Shown here in pieces: positions 33,813 to 41,038 of a DNA stretch of 64,000 nucleotides; within the stretch, counting starts at the first letter, position 1; each line of letters begins with the position of its first letter. The DNA lies in contig CM016927.1 in the NCBI GenBank assembly GCA_006247105.1, positions 620,001 to 684,000 on the forward strand, in the 5' to 3' direction. Under the pieces are notes generated by a model. It was not told the DNA's origin, made no database searches, and saw nothing but the letters and a program-made list of their open reading frames with translations. The stretch is from Giardia muris. Taxonomy: Eukaryota > Fornicata > Diplomonadida > Hexamitidae. The position numbers and the translations under genes were made by a program.

Positions 33813-35648
33813 ATGTCGCTCCCCTGCGCCGACCCCGACTCGGGCTACACGACCCGCCTGACGTTCAGCACTGCCGGGCCCCAGTCGCTCGTCTCCCCGG
33901 AGAGCGCCGCGACCGAGTCCTTCGTCGTCTTCGAGAAGCGCGTGGACACGAAGGACGCAAAGGAGGCGGCCGGAAGCGCGACCGGAAATGCAGCGGACGC
34001 GAACTGTGATGGCTACAACGAGCGCTGTGACGAGGACTGTGACGAGGATTGCGACAGCGGGGACCGCGCAGACGTCGAGGAGATCGCGCCGATCCCGCTA
34101 GCGATCCCGAAGCTCGACGGGCGCGTGGCGGGCGGCGTCGCCCCGGCAGACCTGGCGAGCGCGAAGGAGGCGGCGCCCCAACAGCGCTACCGCGGGCTGA
34201 AGAACCTCCCGTGGTTCCAGCTGCGCCAGCAGGTGCACGGGGCGATCGGTGAGGTCCTCGAGCACCTGCAGAGCCGCGTCGAGGCGGACCCCGCGTACTG
34301 CGCGTTCACCGTCGAGGCGCTCTCGAAGCCGAAGCAGCAGAAGTGCAGCGTCCTCGAGGCGAACCCGGCCGCGTTCCGCTACGTCCGCGACTTCGGCTTT
34401 CCGGACGCAACGCCCTCGACGCGCTCCCAGTCGCACGTCCCACCGATCATGCGCACGGCGGGCGGCGGAGGCGGGCTCAGCTTCTGGGTCCTGGCCGCCC
34501 TCGAGGCCTGCGCACTCATCCCGACCGTCCTCGCCTTCGCCCTGCCAGCGAGCGGAGACGGGCGCGAAACCGCCAGGGCGCTCGGGACGTGCGTCCTCTG
34601 GGCGGAGCTCCTCGTCTTCGTCGTCCTCGCGGAGGCGCGGCGAGCGGAGTTCCGAGAGGCGGCGCGGCGCATCGAGACGCTCGTCTTCGACGCGAGCTGC
34701 AAGATGGCGGCGTCCCTGCCACGGCAGATGCCGTCTGAGTGCGGCCACTCGAAGTACCTGCGCCGCCAGCGCGCGGCCCCCGCGCTTTACCGGGCGCTGA
34801 CGCTCGCCCTCGCGCTCTGTGCCGCCGTCGCGCTCCTCTTCCCGACATCTGCAATGCTTCGCCGCCTTTTCCCGCCGTTGTTGGGCGTTGGGGGCACCGG
34901 GAATGGCGGAGCCGAGTGGGCGATGCTCGTTGGCTGCGCGGTCTGCGCCGCCCTGTTCTGGCCGGCGCGGAGGGCGGAGGCGGCGTGCCGGGCGGCGACG
35001 CTGAACGTCCGCCAGTCGCTATGCTGCAACCTGCGCGGCTTCTATCCCTCGAGCGTCTTCGCGCTCGACTACGGGCGGGTCCACGGGATCGACGAGGGCC
35101 TCTGCTACTTCTTCGGGCGGAGCCCGCAGCTCTTCGTCCCGTTCCTCGCCGTCGAGAGCGTCTCGCTCGTCCTCGAGCCCGTCGACGTCCGCCTCCGCTA
35201 CCGCTTCACCCGGAAGGAGCTCGCCCGCCTCGACGGCCGCCACAACGCGAAGGTCGTCGACGTCGCCCGCCGGGGCTACGACGTCCTCGAGGAGAAGGAC
35301 ATCCTCGTCTGGGTCGTCCTCGGGCTGACGAACGATCTTCGCCTCTGGCTCCCCCTCAGCCTCACCCAGTGGAACCCCGCGCTTTTCGGTTTCCTCGGAA
35401 CCGAGGTCGCCACACTCTTGGAGCTCGCTGCCTCCGCCCTCGACAACGAGCGGGCCGCGCTCCCTGGTGGTGGCGACGACGATGATGAAGGCGGCTGCGC
35501 CCGCCCCGAGACGCAGATCCTCCAGCAGAGCCTCCGCAATGTCGCAGACTTCTGCGCCGCCTACCAGCGCCTCCGCCGCGAGACCGTGATGGAGGAGCTG
35601 CTCCACCACCCGCGGATCACCACTTTCGTCATCCCCGCCGAGCTGTGA
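33813..35648 (+). CDS. Hypothetical multi-pass membrane protein, 611 residues
   Basis: The ATG at 33813 (context ccataaaATG) gives MSLPCADPDSGYTT and a 611-residue protein; the frame stays open upstream without support. Residues 1-120 are polar with an Asp/Cys-rich patch (CDEDCDEDCD, about 72-81). Four hydrophobic segments follow at about 222-247, 262-282, 325-347 and 370-386. After them comes a soluble part of about 220 residues that includes GFYPSSVFALDYGRVHGID and LTQWNPALFGF. A Gly/Asp run (GGGDDDDEGG) lies near 555. I recognise no family. It ends 16 bp from the convergent 590-residue gene. Confidence 0.85.
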   Translation: MSLPCADPDSGYTTRLTFSTAGPQSLVSPESAATESFVVFEKRVDTKDAKEAAGSATGNAADANCDGYNERCDEDCDEDCDSGDRADVEEIAPIPLAIPKLDGRVAGGVAPADLASAKEAAPQQRYRGLKNLPWFQLRQQVHGAIGEVLEHLQSRVEADPAYCAFTVEALSKPKQQKCSVLEANPAAFRYVRDFGFPDATPSTRSQSHVPPIMRTAGGGGGLSFWVLAALEACALIPTVLAFALPASGDGRETARALGTCVLWAELLVFVVLAEARRAEFREAARRIETLVFDASCKMAASLPRQMPSECGHSKYLRRQRAAPALYRALTLALALCAAVALLFPTSAMLRRLFPPLLGVGGTGNGGAEWAMLVGCAVCAALFWPARRAEAACRAATLNVRQSLCCNLRGFYPSSVFALDYGRVHGIDEGLCYFFGRSPQLFVPFLAVESVSLVLEPVDVRLRYRFTRKELARLDGRHNAKVVDVARRGYDVLEEKDILVWVVLGLTNDLRLWLPLSLTQWNPALFGFLGTEVATLLELAASALDNERAALPGGGDDDDEGGCARPETQILQQSLRNVADFCAAYQRLRRETVMEELLHHPRITTFVIPAEL

Positions 35649-35664
35649 GCCCAGTCCGCTGCCC

Positions 35665-37437
35665 TCAAAGCCCGTCGAGCGCTGTCAGCACCGTCGCCAG
35701 GTCGTCGACGATCGCGTTCAGGCTCGCGTGGACCGTCTCGTCTGGCGCCAGCAACGGGGCGCCCTTCGCTGGGGCCCCTGCGAACCCTCCAAAATCCGGA
35801 TTTTCGCCGCCTCTGTTCTCCCCGCAGCCGGGCGCCAGGCCGAACGCGGGCGGGGCGAACGTCGGGGGCGGCGGGGCCTCGGCGAGCGTCCAGTCGTCCC
35901 GGGCGCCGTCGTTGGCGAGAGCGACGTCGGCGTAGACGAAGCCACCGGGCGTGAGGGCGAACCAGCCACCGAGGAGGACGCCGGCCGCATAGCACTCGAC
36001 GAGTGGGAGGGCGACGGCCCCGACGAGCGCCTTGCGCGGGTACGCGAAGACGGAGACGGAGACGCGGCCACGCTGGAGGTACGCGACGTTCTGTGGCGTC
36101 AGAGCGAGGCGGCGCCCGAGTGTCAGGCGGACGTCGGCGTAGAAGAGCGACTCATTGGGTGCGTGGGCATTGAGCGGGACGAGCTCTGCTGCCATCGACG
36201 TCCCTGGCCGCCGTGCGGCTTCCGCGAGCTCCGGCGCCCCCTCGTAGCGATACCCGACGACGCCCGCGAGCTCACGGGTCGGCTGGAGCGTTGCGACGAC
36301 GTAGACTTTCTTCGGGGCGCTTCCCAAGCCGCCTCCCAGGCTGCTCAAATCTAGGAAGACGCGAGAGACGCGGACGAGGCACGTCAGAGAGGCAACACGA
36401 GCAAGCTCGCCGCGTCTGAGCTTCGCCTCGACGTGGCCGCGGGCGCCTGAAGTCTGGTCAGCCCCGAATTCTGCGAGCTCCGCGCGCCGCCGGTGGCACT
36501 CGCGGTCCTCGGGTGTCTCCAACGCGCAATCCACGGCGACGTCGCGCGTCTCGGCTCGCCCCAGGGACGCGTCGAGGTTGAGGTGGGCGAACGCGCGGGC
36601 GCGCAGCGTCTGCTCGTAGCCGAGGAGGCAGGCACCCCCGAAAAGGACGGAGACCTCCAACGCCCCGAGCAACAGGTTCCCCTGGTAGCCGACGGTCCCG
36701 TAGCCGCTTGCGACCGCGTACAGCGGGAGCGTCGTCAGGCTCAGACAGCTGACCCGGCGCCGAGAAAGCCGGAGTTTGGTCCGCTCGCCGCCGCCCTCGT
36801 AAAGGCGCACCTGGGCAGCCACGAGCCTCCGCGCGTCGAGCTGGGCGACACCGAGCGGAACCTCGAAGGCGGCGGGGGCAGCCGCGTCGTCGTCGGGCGG
36901 AGACCCGAGCAGGGAGAACGTCAACGCCCCGACCGCTCCGTACGGGGCGAGGAACGTCCCGCACGCCTCCGTCAGCTCCTGTGGGAGCGCGGGGGGCGCG
37001 TCAATGACGAGCCGGAGCCGCCCAAGCGTCCGCGTCGGCATCAGCGCCTGCAGGCCGCGCGCCAGCGTTACGTCTGCGACGTGGACGAGCACGTAGCCGC
37101 CGTTGTCCTCCCGCGGGACGAGCGCCGGCTCTCGCACGTCCCTCGCGTCTCTCATGTCCCGTACGTCTCTCAACAGCTCCCGTTGAGGCGGCTCTCGTTG
37201 CTCCCGCCCCGCTCCGAAGATCTCGCAGGGCTGCCCGAGCATCTGTTCGACCGTCAATGTGGAAGCAGGCGGTGCGGGGGGCTCTAAAATCTGGATTTCG
37301 GGGGCTAAAGGGGGGGCGGCGTCCGCGCCGAGGGCATCGCGGCGGGCGCGGAGGGTGCGCTGGGCGTGCGCGGTCCGGCTGAGGACGCGGGTCAGGGAGG
37401 TGCGAAACTCGGCCTTCGAGACGGTGCGCGGGTCCAT
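35665..37437 (-). CDS. Hypothetical protein with beta-rich, possibly C2-like segments, 590 residues
   Basis: The ATG at 37435-37437 gives MDPRTVSKAEFRTSLTR and 590 residues. After a basic helical start (1-35) and a Pro-rich linker, the protein alternates hydrophobic strands in two or more units, such as VLVHVADVTLARGLQAL and VSVSVFAYPRKALVGAVAL; the latter is typical of C2 or related beta-sandwich domains. A Gly/Pro/Ala-rich linker (about 520-560) is followed by a short helical C-terminus. There is no transmembrane helix or signal peptide. A centrosome or axoneme C2 protein is one possibility; I cannot show it. It lies 9 bp downstream of the coiled-coil gene on the same strand. Confidence 0.82.
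   Translation of the reverse strand: MDPRTVSKAEFRTSLTRVLSRTAHAQRTLRARRDALGADAAPPLAPEIQILEPPAPPASTLTVEQMLGQPCEIFGAGREQREPPQRELLRDVRDMRDARDVREPALVPREDNGGYVLVHVADVTLARGLQALMPTRTLGRLRLVIDAPPALPQELTEACGTFLAPYGAVGALTFSLLGSPPDDDAAAPAAFEVPLGVAQLDARRLVAAQVRLYEGGGERTKLRLSRRRVSCLSLTTLPLYAVASGYGTVGYQGNLLLGALEVSVLFGGACLLGYEQTLRARAFAHLNLDASLGRAETRDVAVDCALETPEDRECHRRRAELAEFGADQTSGARGHVEAKLRRGELARVASLTCLVRVSRVFLDLSSLGGGLGSAPKKVYVVATLQPTRELAGVVGYRYEGAPELAEAARRPGTSMAAELVPLNAHAPNESLFYADVRLTLGRRLALTPQNVAYLQRGRVSVSVFAYPRKALVGAVALPLVECYAAGVLLGGWFALTPGGFVYADVALANDGARDDWTLAEAPPPPTFAPPAFGLAPGCGENRGGENPDFGGFAGAPAKGAPLLAPDETVHASLNAIVDDLATVLTALDGL
35791..35804. repeat. Perfect 14-bp palindrome AAAATCCGGATTTT
   Basis: The sequence is identical to its reverse complement and stands out as an AT island inside about 70% GC coding sequence near the 3' end of the 590-residue gene. 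A near copy, AAAATCTGGATTTC, sits at 37286-37299 near the 5' end of the same gene. AAAATCAGATTTT occurs at 33711-33723. Confidence 0.7.
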
Positions 37438-37446
37438 AAAAGAAAT

Positions 37447-38859
37447 TCACCCGGCGCCGGGGAGACGGCGCTCCGCGAGCAGCAGGCGGAGTCGCCGGTT
37501 CGCCTGCTCGACGCCGTCGAGCCGTTCCGCCTGGCGCGCGAGCGCCGCGTACGCATGGCGGTAGTCGTCGAGCTCCGCCCGGGTCTCGAGTAGCTCCGCC
37601 TCGATCCGCTGGGTCTTTGCGAGGAGCGAGGCGCTCGTCTCGTCGAGGTGCGCTTTGAGCGCGACGAAGGCCCCGACGGTCCGCTCGAGCTTTCCTCGCA
37701 GTGCCGCGTTCTCGTCCCGGAGAGCGGGGGCGTCCAGGCTCTCGGCCGTCAGCCGCTCGACGGCCCCGCGCAGCCCCGTGTTCTCGTCCTGCAACGCCGC
37801 AAGGCTCGCACGCAGCGCCGCGCCTTCCCGCTCCCATTCGTCGAGCCGTTCCCGCTCCCGCTGCCGCTCCTCCTCGAGGCGCTCGTCCTCGTCCAGGCGC
37901 GCCTCCGCCTCCAGCAGCTGGTAGCGCAGGAGCGCGTTCTCCCGCGTCGCTGCCTCGAGCCGCTCCCGCAGGCTCCGCGACGTGTCGCTCAGCCGCTCGA
38001 CGGCCTCGACGAGCGCCGTCGCGTCCGCCGTTTCCGCCTCTACCTCGCCCGCCTCGAGCCGCTCGGACAGCGTCGCCAGCGCGCGCTCAAGCTGCCCCGC
38101 GTTCTCCTGGAAGAGCGCGAGCTCGTCCGCGAGGCCGCCGTCCCCTTCCTTGTCATCTGTCGCGCCCGCCAGATCCTCAAGAGACAATGCGGGCGGGCTC
38201 TCGTCGTTGCGTTCTTCCTCAGCTTCGGCTTCCTCCTCCTCCTCTTCTTCATCTTCTTCCTCTTCTTCGGCTCCGCCTTCGGCCGCCGTGTCCGTCGCGG
38301 TCGCTGCGTCCGCCGTCTCAACCGCGGCCGCGAGGGCCTCGGAGAGCGCCGCAATCAGACGGTCCTTCCTGGGGAGCTCGGCGAGGGCGTCGGCGAGGTT
38401 CTCGGCGCGGCGGAGGGCGGCGTCGCGCTCCTCCTCGAGACGCTGGATGACGGCCGCGAGGCGGAGGAGGTCTGCGTCTCTCTGCTTCAGCTCCGCGTCG
38501 AGGGACTCGGCGAGGCGGGCGAGTGCCGCGCTCTCCTCACGCGCGGCCTCGAGGTCTGCGAGGCGGAGGCGGGCGCGGTCGAGCTGGAGCGAGAGCTCCG
38601 TGATGGTCCGGACCGCCTGCTCGTCGGGCGCCGCGAGCCGCAGCTCCGCGATCGTTGCCCGCTGCCGCCCGACCTCCTGCTGGAGTCCGAGGATCGTCGC
38701 GAGCATCTCGGGCGCCGTCGTGGGCTCCCCGAATCCGACCGCGTCCCCGTCCTCTTCCGCCCCGACGAGCTCGAGCAGCCCTCGCGCAGCGCCCCCGGGG
38801 CTCTCCGGCGAGAGCGACATGGACGTCGGCCCCGATTCCGGCGTCCTCGGCTCGTCCAT
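37447..38859 (-). CDS. Long coiled-coil protein, 470 residues
   Basis: The ATG at 38857-38859 gives MDEPRTPESGPTSMSL. After about 50 disordered residues nearly the whole protein is heptad-rich coiled coil (about 60-180 and 230-465), with regular Leu and many Glu, Arg and Ala, for example LRDENAALRGKLERTVGAF. A run of about 20 acidic residues near 195-215 splits the two coils. No motor, ankyrin or membrane segment is present. The composition suits a cytoskeletal or tethering filament. The stop is 9 bp from the next ATG on the same strand; 62 bp separate it from the REV1-like gene upstream. Confidence 0.85.
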   Translation of the reverse strand: MDEPRTPESGPTSMSLSPESPGGAARGLLELVGAEEDGDAVGFGEPTTAPEMLATILGLQQEVGRQRATIAELRLAAPDEQAVRTITELSLQLDRARLRLADLEAAREESAALARLAESLDAELKQRDADLLRLAAVIQRLEEERDAALRRAENLADALAELPRKDRLIAALSEALAAAVETADAATATDTAAEGGAEEEEEDEEEEEEEAEAEEERNDESPPALSLEDLAGATDDKEGDGGLADELALFQENAGQLERALATLSERLEAGEVEAETADATALVEAVERLSDTSRSLRERLEAATRENALLRYQLLEAEARLDEDERLEEERQRERERLDEWEREGAALRASLAALQDENTGLRGAVERLTAESLDAPALRDENAALRGKLERTVGAFVALKAHLDETSASLLAKTQRIEAELLETRAELDDYRHAYAALARQAERLDGVEQANRRLRLLLAERRLPGAG

Positions 38860-38921
38860 CAGGAGGCGGCGCCCAAAAATTAGAAGCCGAGGCCCGAAAA
38901 TCCGGAAAACGGCTGCACCCC

Positions 38922-40847
38922 TCACCCGGCGCCCGCCCCGATGCGCTCCCTGACGAGCGCCAGCGCCCCCCCGGGGAGTGCGGCAGCCCGGGCGAGGCGA
39001 ACGACCCCCTCGAGGTCTCCATCCGCGACGAGTTGGGCGACGAAGCTCTCGAGCGCGGCGTCCCTCAGCTCGTCGCGCCTGTCGGCCGCCTCAGACCGCG
39101 CCTCGAGCGCCTCGAGCGCCAGCAGAAACGGCTGCACCCGCCGCGCTCCGTCTGCCGTAACGACTGCCACCGGCGCATACGCCCGCCGCGGGAACGCGTA
39201 GCCGCGCAGCGACGGCGACGTTGGCAACGGCGATGGCGGCGCCGGACCCGCCTTGAAGGCCCTGTCGAGCGCTGCCCCCGTCACGTCTGTCACGCCCACC
39301 GTTGCGCCCGTTGCAGCAGCCGCCGTTGCGGCCGTCGTTGGCTTCATCGCTGGCCTCGTCCCTAGGCGGGCGCCGACGGGGGCGAAGCCGTCGAGGGCAT
39401 TTTCGAGGCGGCCACGGGCGGCGAGGCGGAGCTTCCGGGCCGCGCGCCGACCAACAAGCGCCGCGAGCCGGGCTGGATCGGCGCCCGCCAGCTCCCCGCA
39501 GGTCGCGACGCCGAGCGAGTCCCTCAGCGCTGTCGGGTCGCCCGGCTCCAACACGTCCACGGGCTGGGTAACGAGCTCTGCGGCGCACCCCGCGGCGTCG
39601 AGGAAGCACAGCCCGCCGTTCCCGGGGGCGCAGCGGGCGGCGACGCGTGCGGAGAGCCGCGAGTCTCCGAGTCCGACGCAGACGGCCTCGCCGAGCGCCG
39701 CGCGGAGCTGGGCGCCGAGAACGAGCGCGTCGGGGGCGGCAGGCCGCGCCTGCCCGGAGACGTCGACGACCGCCTCGTCGCAGCCGAGGCACATCACGTC
39801 GCGTGAGAGACGGCGCAGACGCCCGAACAGCTGGCGGCCGAGTCGCCGGGCCGCCTCGAATGCGTACGGGACGACGGCGGCACCCCTCGCCAGCCGCAGT
39901 GCGTCTGCGACGAGCATCTCCGCCCGGACCCCGCACGCTCCCGCTGCCTCGTTCCACCCAACGACCGCCGCGCACCCGCTGCTGCCCTGCACGGTGACGA
40001 CGACGGGGCGGCCAAGACGCGCCTCGGCCTCGAGACAGTGGTGGGCCTCTGGGGGGAGCGCAGAGAGCGCCGCCCGCACGACGAGCCCGGCGTCGTGGAC
40101 GTGCGCGAGCAGGACGCCGCGCGCATGGTCTGGCGCCGGCCCGTCTGGCGGGTGCTCGAGGAGGAAGTCCGCCATCTCGAGCCGCCACAGGGCCGTCAGC
40201 TGCCGTGGCCCGCAGCGCTGCTCGATAACGTGCTGGAACGCCACGAACGGCCGCCCGAGCCGTCGCTCCAGCACGGTCCTGTCGCCCTCGTTGCGTTCGC
40301 TGTCCTCGTCCCCGCCGCTTTTGTTGTCTCCGCCGCCCTCTTCCGTCCCCTCTGGCGCCAGGAAGCGCTGGAGCAAGAGGAATTGGACCGCCTCGACCCG
40401 CCCGATGGGCGTCCGCCCGTAGTACGCGGGCCGCGCGCTGAGCGCCTCCCACGTCGTCTGTAGCCCGCCTCGGAGCAGCTCCTGGAAGGGCGTCGGCGCC
40501 CTACGAACCTCGCTGCGGCTCGGCACGACGGGCATCTCGCGCACAGCCCCGCCCGGCCGGTATTTCGCCTCGTCCTCGCGTCGGTTCCGCGCCAGACTGT
40601 CGAAGACCCACTCGGGGCCGACGACGGCTGCTGTTCCGGCCGCCTCGGCTACTCTTGTCACGACGTGCGTCACGGTGGCGTCGAGGACGTAGACGCAGAC
40701 GGCTCCGGCGCGTGCGGCAAGCGCTCGGACCCGCATCGGGCTCGGCCTCCGCATCGGGGCGCAATAGACCCTGCAGCCCTCGAGCGGGCCGTGGTGGCGC
40801 CGATGCCCCCTCGAGGACGCCAGGGCCAACGCCAGGCGATACGACAT
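38922..40847 (-). CDS. REV1-like protein: BRCT domain plus degenerate Y-family polymerase
   Basis: A 641-residue protein from the ATG at 40845-40847 (MSYRLALALASSRG). Residues about 20-105 are a BRCT domain (LEGCRVYC, AARAGAVCVYVLDATVTHVV, VVGPEWVFDSL). Residues about 240-480 follow the Y-family polymerase order: PVVVTVQG...GVRAEML, VVPYAFEAARRLG, GCDEAVVDVSG (catalytic Asp-Glu kept, about 353-354), GLGDSRLSARVAARCAPGNGG, and a helix-hairpin-helix. BRCT plus Y-family polymerase is the REV1 layout, used in translesion synthesis. The first metal motif, normally DxD, reads HVHDAGLVV and appears to have lost at least one carboxylate. An acidic, Gly-rich insertion lies about 185-205. The start is preceded by a T10/A10 run and attcac. 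Confidence 0.68.
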   Translation of the reverse strand: MSYRLALALASSRGHRRHHGPLEGCRVYCAPMRRPSPMRVRALAARAGAVCVYVLDATVTHVVTRVAEAAGTAAVVGPEWVFDSLARNRREDEAKYRPGGAVREMPVVPSRSEVRRAPTPFQELLRGGLQTTWEALSARPAYYGRTPIGRVEAVQFLLLQRFLAPEGTEEGGGDNKSGGDEDSERNEGDRTVLERRLGRPFVAFQHVIEQRCGPRQLTALWRLEMADFLLEHPPDGPAPDHARGVLLAHVHDAGLVVRAALSALPPEAHHCLEAEARLGRPVVVTVQGSSGCAAVVGWNEAAGACGVRAEMLVADALRLARGAAVVPYAFEAARRLGRQLFGRLRRLSRDVMCLGCDEAVVDVSGQARPAAPDALVLGAQLRAALGEAVCVGLGDSRLSARVAARCAPGNGGLCFLDAAGCAAELVTQPVDVLEPGDPTALRDSLGVATCGELAGADPARLAALVGRRAARKLRLAARGRLENALDGFAPVGARLGTRPAMKPTTAATAAAATGATVGVTDVTGAALDRAFKAGPAPPSPLPTSPSLRGYAFPRRAYAPVAVVTADGARRVQPFLLALEALEARSEAADRRDELRDAALESFVAQLVADGDLEGVVRLARAAALPGGALALVRERIGAGAG

Positions 40848-40854
40848 GTGAATA

Positions 40855-40932
40855 TTTTTTTTTTCCGGCCGGAAGTTTCCCGGCGTCCCTGCGAGAGCGT
40901 TGCAGGGGCAGCGGCCGGGAAAGAAAAAAAAA
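40855..40932. repeat. Nested inverted repeat in a divergent promoter
   Basis: T10 plus CCGGCC (40855-40870) faces GGCCGG plus an A9 run (40913-40918 and 40924-40932). Inside, CCCTGC (40887-40892) and GCAGGG (40902-40907) form a perfect stem with a 9-nt loop. The element lies within the 191-bp region between the REV1-like and 839-residue genes, just 7 bp before the REV1-like ATG. It may form a cruciform or be a bidirectional control site. Confidence 0.7.
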
Positions 40933-41038
40933 GTAGCCACCTCCGCCGGCGCTGCCGCTGTCATCGGCACCTGTCGTCACTTGCGTCGCGTCAACCGAGG
41001 GCAAGGGGCGGCAAAAAAGTACGTCGGGGAGAAAAAGG

